Source: Pseudarthrobacter sulfonivorans (lineage in GTDB: Bacteria; Actinomycetota; Actinomycetes; Actinomycetales; Micrococcaceae). Taken from it: a stretch of 43,075 nt of DNA. Under the pieces are notes generated by a model, which ran no database searches, was not told where the DNA came from, and was given only the letters and a program-made list of their open reading frames with translations. The DNA is taken from positions 1 through 43,075 of the forward strand of contig NZ_JANFCZ010000032.1 in NCBI RefSeq assembly GCF_024391045.1. Reading direction: 5' to 3'. The position numbers and the translations under genes are program-made. Below, piece after piece: positions 1 through 6,979 of the stretch (the stretch's first letter is position 1; each line of letters opens with the position of its first letter).

Positions 1-66
1 GCTCTCTCACTTTCTTTAGGAAAGTGAGAGAGCGTCGGCGGAAAACCCCCATTTAGTGAGAGAGCG
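1..66. repeat. Palindromic intergenic repeat with an extra half copy
   Basis: Bases 1-14 and 20-33 form a perfect 14-bp inverted repeat (GCTCTCTCACTTTC and its complement) around a 5-base loop. The right-arm core AGTGAGAGAGCG then recurs at 55-66 after about 20 unrelated bases. The window begins at the left arm, so the element may extend further left. It lies downstream of crp beyond that gene's own terminator. It could be a terminator of an unseen gene to the left or a copy of a dispersed REP-like element. Only one element is visible here, so copy number is unknown. Confidence 0.7.
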
Positions 67-80
67 TTTTTGGGGTGGGA

Positions 81-124
81 CGCAAGAAGGCCGGCTCCGA
101 TTTCTCGGGGCCGGCCTTGTTGCG
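81..124 (-). terminator. Stem-loop terminator of crp
   Basis: Arms 87-95 and 110-118 pair perfectly over 9 bp. CGCAA at 81-85 and TTGCG at 120-124 extend the stem below one mismatch, and CCGA/TCGG (97-100 with 105-108) extend it inside down to a TTTC loop. The hairpin begins 12 bases beyond the crp stop codon. It lacks a long U-run, as is common in high-GC actinobacteria. Confidence 0.75.
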
Positions 125-135
125 TGCTGGTGAAT

Positions 136-813
136 TTAGCGGGAGCGCTGGCGGAGGCGCTGCATGTCCAGGATCACCACGGCGCGGGCTTCCAGGCGGA
201 GCCAGCCGCGCTGGACGAATTCGGCCAAGGCCTTGTTGACCGTCTCGCGGGACGCGCCAACCAGCTGGGCCAGCTCTTCCTGGGTGAGTTCGTGGGCAAC
301 CAGGACGCCGTCGGTCGCCGGGCGGCCGAAGCGGTCCGCCAGGTCCAGGAGCGCCTTGGCAACACGGCCGGGAACATCGGAGAAGACCAGGTCGGACAAT
401 GAATCGTTGGTGCGGCGCAGCCGGCGGGCAAGTGCCTGCAGCAGCTGGGCGGAAACCTCGGGGCGCGTCCGCAGCAGGCCGTTGAGGCTCTCGTTCTTCA
501 GCCCGGCCAGGCGGGTTTCAGAAACTGCGGTGGCGGTGGCGGTGCGTGGGCTGGGGTCAAACAGTGCCATCTCGCCGAACAGTTCGCCCGGGCCCAGGAT
601 AGCGAGCAGGGATTCGCGGCCGTCGGGGGACGTGCGGCCCAGCTTCACCTTGCCGGAGACGATGAAGTAGAGCTGGTCGCCCTGATCGCCCTCGCGGAAT
701 ACCGAGGCGCCGCGGGAAAGATCCACCTCGGTCAGCTCGTCCGTCAAGAGCCGGAATGCTTCGTCGTCAAGCGTTGCAAATAGTGGTGCCCGGCGCAGTA
801 CCTCGATGTCCAT
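136..813 (-). CDS. crp: Crp/GlxR-type cAMP-responsive regulator
   Basis: A 225-residue Crp/Fnr-family transcription factor of normal length. Residues 1-110 form the cyclic-nucleotide fold, with the phosphate-binding cassette near residues 78-92 (GELFGEMALFD, then PSPRTATA, where the Arg is the expected cAMP-phosphate contact). The C-terminal winged helix carries the recognition segment LVGASRETVNKAL. In actinobacteria this family (GlxR in Corynebacterium, Crp/Rv3676 in mycobacteria) is a global regulator of carbon, respiratory and dormancy genes. I chose the ATG at 813 because GGGAG precedes it at good spacing; the same frame is open 15 codons further upstream but without a ribosome site. It is transcribed alone, divergently from the MarP-like protease. 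A partial Crp half-site (TGTGA at 881-885) lies in its upstream region, so autoregulation is possible but weakly supported. A better candidate target site lies upstream of acs at 6720-6735. Confidence 0.93.
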   Translation of the reverse strand: MDIEVLRRAPLFATLDDEAFRLLTDELTEVDLSRGASVFREGDQGDQLYFIVSGKVKLGRTSPDGRESLLAILGPGELFGEMALFDPSPRTATATAVSETRLAGLKNESLNGLLRTRPEVSAQLLQALARRLRRTNDSLSDLVFSDVPGRVAKALLDLADRFGRPATDGVLVAHELTQEELAQLVGASRETVNKALAEFVQRGWLRLEARAVVILDMQRLRQRSR

Positions 814-1066
814 GAAATCTCCCAAATAAAAAAGTGTCGGCTGTAGCGCTTTTGCCATTGTTTCAGAATTTTCAAGCTTCTGTGACGTACTTGGCAGCGG
901 AAACGCCGCAGAACGCGTTCAGGCGGGCCCGTCGGCCGATGGGCTGGCCGTCGAGGAGCAACTTTCACACCCTGGAGCGTCGGGATCCGTCAACGGCAGG
1001 CAGCCCACAGAAGAAAGTCAGCTTGCGCCACTAGAATTGGGTCTCAACCGTATTAAAGGAGCGTCA

Positions 1067-2251
1067 GTGTTTGGCTTGACCGTTCTGGACCTGGCGCTGA
1101 TCCTGGGCCTGCTGTCTTACCTGATCTATGGCCTGCGCAACGGGTTCCTGGTCACGCTCGGCGGGATCGCGGGTTTCGCCGCGGGCGCTGTGGCCGCCTT
1201 CTTTGCCGTGCCGTTCGTCAGCGAGATGGTGCCCGACGCCGGGTGGAGGCTGACTGCCATCGTGGCGGCCGCCGTCGTGCTGATGGCACTGGGCCACGGC
1301 CTCGGGACCATGATCGGCCGCCAAATCCGCGGAGTGGTGCGGATCAAGCCGCTGCGGGCGGTGGACCGGCTGGTGGGCGGCGCCGTCAACGTGGTGGTGT
1401 CAGCACTGGTGATGTCCATGCTGGCGTTCAGCGTCAGCTCCCTCGGCGTTCCCTTTGTTTCCCAGCAGCTGGCCGAGTCCAAGGTGATCCGCTACATCGA
1501 CGGACTGACGCCCGTCCCGGTGAAGGCCAGCCTCGCCCAGTTGCGTTCAGCGGTGATAGGCAACGGCATCCCCACGTTGATCGAGGGCCTTGGCCAGGGG
1601 CCCCAGGTGTCCGTGCCTAATGCCAGCACCAATACGCCGGCCTTGAACCGGGCGGCCGAGTCGGTCCTGAAAATCGCCGGAACGGCTTATCAGTGCGGCC
1701 AGAACCAGACCGGCAGCGGCTTCGTGGTGTCCCCGGGGCGGGTTGTGACCAACGCCCATGTGGTGGCGGGCGTGTCGCAGCCTGTGGTGGAGATACCCAA
1801 CGGCGGAGCCATGCCCGGCAAAGTGGTCTATTTCGACACCCGGCACGATCTCGCCGTACTGGCCGTCGACGGGTTGCCGTCCGACCCGCTGGCACTCGCG
1901 TCCGACCTGCCCAGCGGCAGCCAGGCTGCGTTCGCCGGCTACCCCCACGGCGGTCCGTTCAAATCGAATCCCGCCACCGTCCAGGACATTGCCTCGGTCC
2001 TGGTTCCGGACATTTACGGCCAGAACCCGGCTCCCGAGGATATCTACCGGCTGGCCGGGGACGTCCAGCCGGGGAACTCCGGCGGGCCATTGCTGACCAC
2101 GGACGGCCAGGTGGCCGGCGTCATCTTCGCAAAGGCAACCTCCGACGCCGAGCTGGGCTTCGCCATCACCATGGACGACCTCTACCCGGTGGCGTCCCAG
2201 GCGGCCGGCCTCAGCGTGCCGGTTTCCTCCGGGCAGTGCATCCAGAAGTAG
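1067..2251 (+). CDS. marP: MarP-like membrane serine protease (CvpA + trypsin)
   Basis: Residues 1-150 hold about four hydrophobic helices of the CvpA/colicin V production fold. An extracytoplasmic chymotrypsin-like domain follows, with an apparent complete triad: His231 in TNAHVV, Asp261 in RHDLAVL and Ser338 in GNSGGP. Length (394 residues), order and triad spacing closely match MarP (Rv3671c), the periplasmic acid-resistance protease of Mycobacterium, which acts on cell-wall hydrolases. I chose the GTG at 1067 because AAAGGAG ends five bases before it; the frame also opens at a TTG at 1037 but without a ribosome site. The two cysteines in the protease domain (C in YQCGQN and near the C-terminus in SGQCIQ) could form the disulfide known to matter in MarP. 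Family assignment is firm; the acid-resistance role is transferred from the homolog. Confidence 0.92.
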   Translation: MFGLTVLDLALILGLLSYLIYGLRNGFLVTLGGIAGFAAGAVAAFFAVPFVSEMVPDAGWRLTAIVAAAVVLMALGHGLGTMIGRQIRGVVRIKPLRAVDRLVGGAVNVVVSALVMSMLAFSVSSLGVPFVSQQLAESKVIRYIDGLTPVPVKASLAQLRSAVIGNGIPTLIEGLGQGPQVSVPNASTNTPALNRAAESVLKIAGTAYQCGQNQTGSGFVVSPGRVVTNAHVVAGVSQPVVEIPNGGAMPGKVVYFDTRHDLAVLAVDGLPSDPLALASDLPSGSQAAFAGYPHGGPFKSNPATVQDIASVLVPDIYGQNPAPEDIYRLAGDVQPGNSGGPLLTTDGQVAGVIFAKATSDAELGFAITMDDLYPVASQAAGLSVPVSSGQCIQK

Positions 2252-2263
2252 CAGTGCACCCCG

Positions 2264-2314
2264 GGCCGGCCGCCAGCCTGGGCCGGCGCACCCTGGCCGG
2301 CCGCCAGCCTGGGC
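2264..2314. repeat. Short tandem duplication between convergent genes
   Basis: A 20-base GC-rich block at 2264-2283 recurs exactly at 2295-2314, a 31-base period, and the GCACCC preceding each copy is shared too. The second copy ends on the aroQ stop codon. The block contains the self-complementary core GGCCGGCC, so either copy could fold. It probably arose by local duplication and may serve as a bidirectional terminator for marP and aroQ. Confidence 0.7.
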
Positions 2315-2820
2315 TAGAGCGCTTCGGCCAGGTAATCGATGGCGAGCTTGTAGCCGAACACGCCGGCCCCCACAATGACCGCGGCGCACACCGGCGAGAG
2401 GTAGGAGTGGTGCCGGAACTCCTCGCGCTGGTGCACGTTGGTGATGTGGACCTCGACGGCGGGCAGCTGGACCGCGGCAAGGGCGTCGCGCAGGGCGACG
2501 GACGTGTGGGTGAAGGCGCCGGCATTCAGCACGATGCCCACGGCGTTGGTGCGGGCGGCGTGGATGGCGTCGAGCAGGACACCCTCGTGGTTGGACTGGA
2601 CGCATTCCACCGTGAAGCCGTGCGCACCGGCCGCTTTGGCAGCCAACTGCTCCACGTCGGCGAGCGTGGAGGTGCCGTACTTTTCCGGCTCGCGGGTCCC
2701 TAGCAGGTTGAGGTTGGGGCCGTTGATCACCAGGATGGTGCCGCGGCCGCCCGTGGTGCCGGTGCCGGCGGAGGCGTTCTGGGGGGCCGGCTGGTGCGAA
2801 GAAAGTGTGGCGTCAGTCAT
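2314..2820 (-). CDS. aroQ: Type II 3-dehydroquinate dehydratase
   Basis: Converts 3-dehydroquinate to 3-dehydroshikimate in the shikimate pathway, as a cytosolic dodecamer. The family signatures are present: INGPNLNLLGTREPEKYG near the start of the domain, with the catalytic Tyr, then ECVQSNHEG, VLNAGAFTHTSVALRDAL and EVHITNVHQREEFRHHS with the catalytic His. The protein has 168 residues against a usual 145 or so, because of a Gly/Thr-rich leader of about 26 residues before the domain. The ATG at 2820 is supported by TAGATT at 2827-2832 on the minus strand, exactly six bases upstream, which predicts a leaderless transcript. It stands alone, convergent with marP. Confidence 0.96.
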   Translation of the reverse strand: MTDATLSSHQPAPQNASAGTGTTGGRGTILVINGPNLNLLGTREPEKYGTSTLADVEQLAAKAAGAHGFTVECVQSNHEGVLLDAIHAARTNAVGIVLNAGAFTHTSVALRDALAAVQLPAVEVHITNVHQREEFRHHSYLSPVCAAVIVGAGVFGYKLAIDYLAEAL

Positions 2821-2826
2821 GGTTCC

Positions 2827-2832
2827 AATCTA
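2827..2832 (-). promoter_or_regulatory. -10 box of leaderless aroQ promoter
   Basis: On the minus strand TAGATT is followed by six bases and then the aroQ ATG. This TANNNT-N6-start layout recurs in several genes of this window. I see no convincing -35. Confidence 0.55.
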
Positions 2833-2861
2833 CCCGCCGGGATTCTGCACCTTTCATTCCG

Positions 2862-3140
2862 TTACGGCAAGCCCGCCCGGGCCGGAAACCCGGCTCGGGG
2901 GGACCGCCGCGAGGCTAATGATGGTGCAGAATCCGGGAAGATGACTTCCACCCGGTAGCCCTGCTCCGGTTCCAGGCCGGGAACAGTGATCCGGCCACGT
3001 TTCTCGGCGAAGGACGTGCCGGTACTGACCAGCGCGAACAGGGCCGCCGTGGTGCCTTGTTCAGCAACCGGCGCCACCACACCGTGCAGCAGCATTGAAC
3101 CGTCGGAATCGTCTGCGCGGACCATGCGGCCGGAGTGGAT
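2862..3140 (-). pseudogene. Fragment of a GH36 alpha-galactosidase
   Basis: Translation of this frame gives IHSGRMVRADDSDG, then LLHGVVAP, ALFALVSTGTSF and a VPGLEPEQGYRVEVI stretch. This is the region just after the catalytic barrel in glycoside hydrolase family 36 alpha-galactosidases, where HSGR.VR and LHGVV are typical. The whole catalytic barrel is missing upstream, and after about residue 85 the sequence loses resemblance, so both ends are lost. The fragment abuts, in a different frame, the lipoprotein reading frame at 3061-3492; the junction lies near 3140-3150. The neighbouring DeoR-type regulator suggests that a galactoside-utilisation operon once stood here. The fragment is too short to be an active enzyme. 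Confidence 0.7.
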
Positions 3141-3492
3141 CGTCGTAGTTGTAGTGCGTGCCCCAGGGGTTCTTGTCCGTGTGGGACCAGCCGGTGGTGT
3201 TGGTCAGGTAGCTCCACTCGGTCTGGCCGGAGGAATCGCCGCCGCCGTTCAGGCCGAGCCCGTAGACGTCCACGTTGTCCTTGTCGAAGCGAGCCTCGTC
3301 CCCTCGCTTGCCGGCTTTGTCCACGGTCAGGTGCGCGATGACCTTCTCGTACGAGCCGCCACAGGCGGACAGGGAGAGCGCGATGGCTGCAGCAACGGCG
3401 GCGGCGAGATGGCCGCGGCGGCCGTGGATGGCATCCTCGGGGTAGGCCGGACGGCAGGTCCGCAGCAGCGGATGTTCCCCACGAAGCTCCAT
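3061..3492 (-). pseudogene. Truncated lipoprotein gene of unknown function
   Basis: The 143-residue reading frame has a basic stretch (HGRRGH), a hydrophobic helix and the lipobox LSACGGS at about residues 41-47, so the product would be a lipid-anchored surface protein. The following 75 residues are polar and rich in Asp, Gly and Trp (for example YLTNTTGWSHTDKNPWGTHYNYDD), and I do not recognise the family. From DPLRPHG onward the frame runs through the GH36 fragment out of register and ends in an arginine-rich tail, so the natural C-terminus is gone. The start is uncertain: the ATG at 3492 gives a long pre-signal segment, and a start closer to the hydrophobic helix is possible. It may still be expressed as a short lipoprotein. 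Confidence 0.5.
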
Positions 3493-3530
3493 CTCCGCCA
3501 GTCATGCGGCTGTCCGTAGCTGTCCGGCCG

Positions 3531-3598
3531 GCACTCCGGTCCCAGGAGGCGCTCCGGACCTAGGAAGCACTCCGGACCTAGGAGGCGATCCGGACCCT
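3531..3598. repeat. 18-bp imperfect tandem repeat overlapping the deoR 3' end
   Basis: Units start at about 3531, 3549, 3567 and 3585. On the plus strand they read GCACTCCGGTCCCAGGAG, GCGCTCCGGACCTAGGAA, GCACTCCGGACCTAGGAG and GCGATCCGGACCCTG. The stop codon and last codons of the DeoR gene lie inside the repeat, so the array seems to have grown from the gene's own end into the decayed patch beyond it. The unit length is a multiple of three. Confidence 0.75.
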
Positions 3599-4360
3599 GC
3601 CGACGCGCTCGGCCAGGATCCGGTGGGCTTCGGCCCCGAGGCCGGTGTCGCTGATGATTTCGTCGGCGTCGTCCAGGCCGGCAATGGTGCTGATGCCCTG
3701 CAGACCCCACTTGGTGTGATCGGCCAGCACCACTACCTTCCGGGCAGCGGCCACAAAGGCGCGGTCCGTCTCGGCCTCGAGGAGGTTGGGTGTGGTGAAG
3801 CCGGCGTCTTCGTCCATGCCGTGCACGCCGAGGAACAGGACGTCGAGGTGCAGTTGCTTCAGCGCCGCCGTAGCGATCGGTCCCACTAGAGCGTCCGACG
3901 GCGTGCGTTCGCCGCCGATGAGGATCACGGTCGAGGCGAATCGGGCCGGTCCGGGGGAGGCATGGTGGAAAAGGTCGGCAATGCGCACGGAGTTGGTGAC
4001 TACGGTGATCCGTGGACCGTTGACCAGCTCCTTGGCCAGGGCCCACGTGGTGGTCCCGGCGCTGAATCCAACGGCCATGCCCTCGTGCACCAGGCTGGCA
4101 GCTTCCAGCGCGATGGCCTTCTTTTCCGCAGTCAGCTGGGTGGACTTGAGCTCAAACCCAGGCTCGTGCGTGCTGACCTCGCCCGGAATCTTGGCGCCGC
4201 CGTGGATACGCTCCAGCCGGCCGCCTTCCTCGAGCAGTTCGATATCCCGCCGCACAGTCATCAGCGAGACCCCCAGTTGCTGAGCCAGGTCCGAAACCCG
4301 GACAACCCGCTCCCGCTGAACAGCAGCCAAAATCGCCTGTTGACGTGCAGCAGCGAGCAT
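3578..4360 (-). CDS. DeoR/GlpR-family sugar regulator
   Basis: A 260-residue repressor of normal length. Residues 1-57 form the DeoR HTH (RQQAILAAVQRERVVRVSDLAQQLGVSLMTVRRDIELLEEGGRLERIHGGA), and the rest is the ISOCOT-type sugar-phosphate sensor with GFSAGTT, TNS, GGERTPSDALVGPIA and a GVHGMDEDAGFTTPNLLEAE segment. Such regulators usually answer to a phosphorylated sugar. The ATG at 4360 has TAAGG nine bases upstream; another ATG at 4369 lacks spacing for a ribosome site. A -10-like TAGACT lies at 4401-4406 on the minus strand, and two copies of a 16-base repeat sit just upstream of it. No intact sugar operon is adjacent, only the GH36 fragment, so its target may be lost or elsewhere. Confidence 0.88.
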   Translation of the reverse strand: MLAAARQQAILAAVQRERVVRVSDLAQQLGVSLMTVRRDIELLEEGGRLERIHGGAKIPGEVSTHEPGFELKSTQLTAEKKAIALEAASLVHEGMAVGFSAGTTTWALAKELVNGPRITVVTNSVRIADLFHHASPGPARFASTVILIGGERTPSDALVGPIATAALKQLHLDVLFLGVHGMDEDAGFTTPNLLEAETDRAFVAAARKVVVLADHTKWGLQGISTIAGLDDADEIISDTGLGAEAHRILAERVGRVRIAS

Positions 4361-4421
4361 CTGGAACATCCTTAGAGCAAAGGTGGACGGGGCTGCAACC
4401 AGTCTAGGTCGCACCGGTCTC

Positions 4422-4460
4422 GGTGAGCGGCGCCGCCCACGAAAGGTGAGCGGCGCCGCC
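4422..4460. repeat. Pair of 16-bp direct repeats upstream of deoR
   Basis: GGTGAGCGGCGCCGCC occurs exactly at 4422-4437 and 4445-4460, 23 bases apart, and each copy contains the palindrome GGCGCC. They lie between the end of acs and the start of deoR, both on the minus strand. The copy nearer deoR falls about where the -35 of its putative promoter would be. They could be operator sites for DeoR itself or part of the acs transcript end. Confidence 0.6.
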
Positions 4461-4550
4461 TTAGAGGGGAGGGACTTATCCGGCAGCGCGTCAAAGCGAG
4501 GAACGAGCAGCGCGCAGAGGATGACTGCCGCCCCTCACTCCGGCACGCAC

Positions 4551-6572
4551 TTACTTACGCAGCGACGCCGCGATCTGTTGCATCACGGTGTTGTCGGCGA
4601 GGGTGGTGGCATCGCCGGGGTCGCGTCCTTCGGCGACGTCCTTGAGGAGGCGGCGCATGATTTTTCCGGACCGGGTTTTGGGCAGTTCCGGGACCACGAG
4701 GATGGTTTTGGGTTTGGCGATGGGGCCGATTTCCTTGCCGACGTGGTTGCGGAGTTCCTGGACGATGGCGTCGCCGGAGTCCACGGCGTCGCCGCGCAGG
4801 ATGACGAACGCGACGACGGCCTGGCCGGTGGTTTCGTCCGCTGCGCCCACCACGGCGGCTTCGGCCACGGCGGGGTGGGATACCAAGGCGGATTCGATCT
4901 CGGTGGTGGAGAGGCGGTGGCCGGAGACGTTCATGACGTCGTCTACGCGGCCGAGGAGCCAGATGTCGCCGTCTTCGTCCTTTTTGGCGCCGTCACCGGC
5001 GAAGTACATGTCCTCGAACCGGGACCAGTAGGTGTCCTTGAACCGTTCGGGGTCGCCCCAGATGCCGCGGAGCATGGCCGGCCAGGGTTCGCGGATGACG
5101 AGGAAGCCGCCGTGGCCGTTGGGCACGGACTCGCCGAGCTCATCCACGACGTCCACGGCGATGCCGGGCAGCGGGACCTGGGCGGAGCCGGGTTTGGTGG
5201 CGGTCACGCCGGGCAGCGGGGCGATCATCTGGGCGCCGGTTTCGGTCTGCCACCAGGTGTCCACGATGGGTGTTTTGTTGGCGCCGATGACGTCCCGGTA
5301 CCACATCCAGGCTTCGGGGTTGATGGATTCGCCCACGGAGCCGAGGACGCGGAGGGAGGTCAGGTCGTACTTGTCCGGGATGTCCCGGCCCCACTTCATG
5401 AACGTGCGGATGGCGGTGGGGGCGGTGTAGAGGATGGAGACCTTGTACTTTTGGATGATTTCCCACCAGCGGCCCTGGTGCGGGGAGTCCGGGGTGCCTT
5501 CGTACATGACCTGGGTGGCGCCGTTGATGAGCGGGGCATAGGCGACGTAGGAGTGGCCGGTGACCCAGCCGACGTCGGCCGTGCACCAGTACACGTCGGT
5601 TTCGGGGTGCAGGTCGAACACGGCCTTGTGTGTGTAGGCGCCCTGGGTGAGGTAGCCGCCGGTGGTGTGCAGGATGCCCTTGGGTTTCCCGGTGGTTCCG
5701 GAGGTGTAGAGGATGAAGAGCGGGTGTTCGGAGTCGTGCCCGACGGGGGTGTGCTCGGTGGAGGCGGTCCCGACGGTGTCGTCCCACCAGTGGTCCCGGT
5801 CTTCGTGCCAGTCGACGTCCTGGCCGTTGCGCTTGACGACGACGACGTTCTGGACGGTGTGGCCGCTGCCGTCTCCCTCGTGGGACAGGGCGTCATCGAC
5901 GGCGGTCTTGAGGGGGCTGGGCTTGCCGCGGCGGTAGGTGCCGTCGGCGGTGACCACGAGTTTGGCTTCGGCGTCGTCGATGCGGGAGCGGAGGGCTTCG
6001 GCGGAGAACCCGCCGAACACCACCGAGTGCACGGCGCCGATGCGCGCGCAGGCCAGCAGCGTGATCACGGCTTCGGGGATCATGGGCAGGTACACGGCCA
6101 CCCGGTCGCCTTTTTCCACGCCGAGGGATTCGAACGCGTTGGCCGCCTTTTTGACCTCGTCCGTGAGCTGGGCGTAGGTGTAGGTGCGGGTATCGCCGGG
6201 TTCGCCTTCGAAGTAGATGGCCACCCGGTCGCCTAGCCCGTTTTCCACGTGGCGGTCCAGGGCGTTGTAGGCCGCGTTGACCTCACCGCCCACGAACCAC
6301 TTCGCGAACGGCGGGTTGGACCAGTCCAGCGCCTGATCGAAGTCCTTGGACCAGGTGAGCAGCTCCCGGGCCTGCCGGGCCCAGAAAGCCGGACGGTCGG
6401 CGTCGGCCTCGGCGTAGTCGGCTGCGGTGACAACGGCGTCGGCAGCGAACTCCGGGCTCGGGGCAAAAGTGCGGTTCTCGTGCAGCAGGTTTGAAATGGC
6501 GTCGCCCTGCTGGTCGCTCGGTACGCCCGTCGCGGGGGCGGTGGTGGTGGAGCCGGGAGTGTCCTGGGACAT
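4551..6572 (-). CDS. acs: Acetyl-CoA synthetase (AMP-forming)
   Basis: Activates acetate to acetyl-CoA through acetyl-AMP. The 673-residue protein has full family length. It carries the adenylate P-loop YTSGTTGKPKG near residues 288-298, the VDTWWQTETG motif, GDGAKKDEDGDIWLLGRVDDVMNVSGHR (hinge and A8 region), and near the C-terminus KTRSGKIMRR, whose Lys is the usual site of inhibitory acetylation. I chose the ATG at 6572 because GATGAGG precedes it; the frame opens five codons earlier without a ribosome site. It is a single gene. Upstream on the minus strand are a -10-like TAGGCT (6695-6700) and a Crp-like palindrome centred near 6728, about 40 bases above the predicted start of transcription. 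An AcuC-type deacetylase, which in Bacillus removes that acetyl group, is encoded at 34426-35637. Confidence 0.97.
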   Translation of the reverse strand: MSQDTPGSTTTAPATGVPSDQQGDAISNLLHENRTFAPSPEFAADAVVTAADYAEADADRPAFWARQARELLTWSKDFDQALDWSNPPFAKWFVGGEVNAAYNALDRHVENGLGDRVAIYFEGEPGDTRTYTYAQLTDEVKKAANAFESLGVEKGDRVAVYLPMIPEAVITLLACARIGAVHSVVFGGFSAEALRSRIDDAEAKLVVTADGTYRRGKPSPLKTAVDDALSHEGDGSGHTVQNVVVVKRNGQDVDWHEDRDHWWDDTVGTASTEHTPVGHDSEHPLFILYTSGTTGKPKGILHTTGGYLTQGAYTHKAVFDLHPETDVYWCTADVGWVTGHSYVAYAPLINGATQVMYEGTPDSPHQGRWWEIIQKYKVSILYTAPTAIRTFMKWGRDIPDKYDLTSLRVLGSVGESINPEAWMWYRDVIGANKTPIVDTWWQTETGAQMIAPLPGVTATKPGSAQVPLPGIAVDVVDELGESVPNGHGGFLVIREPWPAMLRGIWGDPERFKDTYWSRFEDMYFAGDGAKKDEDGDIWLLGRVDDVMNVSGHRLSTTEIESALVSHPAVAEAAVVGAADETTGQAVVAFVILRGDAVDSGDAIVQELRNHVGKEIGPIAKPKTILVVPELPKTRSGKIMRRLLKDVAEGRDPGDATTLADNTVMQQIAASLRK

Positions 6573-6705
6573 GGTGAACCTCATCATTCATCGGTCTTTT
6601 CTGCGGCATGCCCTCACCTGCCGTGCTCCTCCGCTGCTCGCGGTACGGGGCAGGGCAGATCACGGATGGTCCGCAAACAGCTGTTCCGGAAACTAGCCTA
6701 ATGCT

Positions 6706-6719
6706 TGCGGTTGACCGCA
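6706..6719. promoter_or_regulatory. Palindrome TGCGGT-N2-ACCGCA near the acs -35
   Basis: A perfect 6-bp-arm dyad sits directly between the Crp-like site and the predicted -10 of acs. It could be the operator of a second, unidentified regulator, or simply the sequence around the -35. No factor can be named. Confidence 0.35.
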
Positions 6720-6735
6720 TGTGTCACCTGTCACA
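6720..6735. promoter_or_regulatory. Candidate Crp/GlxR binding site upstream of acs
   Basis: TGTGT-CACCTG-TCACA differs from the Crp/GlxR consensus TGTGA-N6-TCACA at one base. Its centre is about 40 bases upstream of the transcription start implied by TAGGCT at 6695-6700 on the minus strand, the classical class II activator position. Confidence 0.55.
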
Positions 6736-6979
6736 ATGCGGCCCGCGAACGGCATTTATTTCGCGGTGAATGGTTACGGAACGGCGCCGGAAGCGCCCTC
6801 GTCGCGGCTGATCAGCTAGTGATCGGCCATGCGGATGACTAGGCTGAGATTGGATTGTGACTTTCTACGGAGCTGCCCGATCCCGTGCATCACTGCCCGG
6901 GGCCGGCGGCTGCCGCCGTTCCGGACGGCACAGCTATTGGGGCGGAACCGTCCCGTGCCGCCACGCTTAGGAGAACAGT

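Larger units (their letters stand above)
6573..6979. other. Divergent intergenic region acs / membrane protein
   Basis: About 400 bases without a convincing gene. The part nearer acs holds its predicted promoter, a 6-bp-arm palindrome at 6706-6719 and the Crp-like site at 6720-6735. The part nearer the membrane protein ends in the ribosome site TAGGAG. Between 6780 and 6960 I see only GC-rich sequence with short inverted repeats and no clear -10/-35 pair. Confidence 0.5.

Noticed and set aside
881..896. Crp autoregulatory site upstream of crp
   Set aside because: Only the TGTGA half fits; the second half (TGGCA) is poor, so it is not listed as a feature.
4383..6236. 617-residue plus-strand open frame opposite acs
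   Set aside because: Gly/Val/Asp-rich shadow of a high-GC gene; acs on the other strand is a full-length known enzyme.
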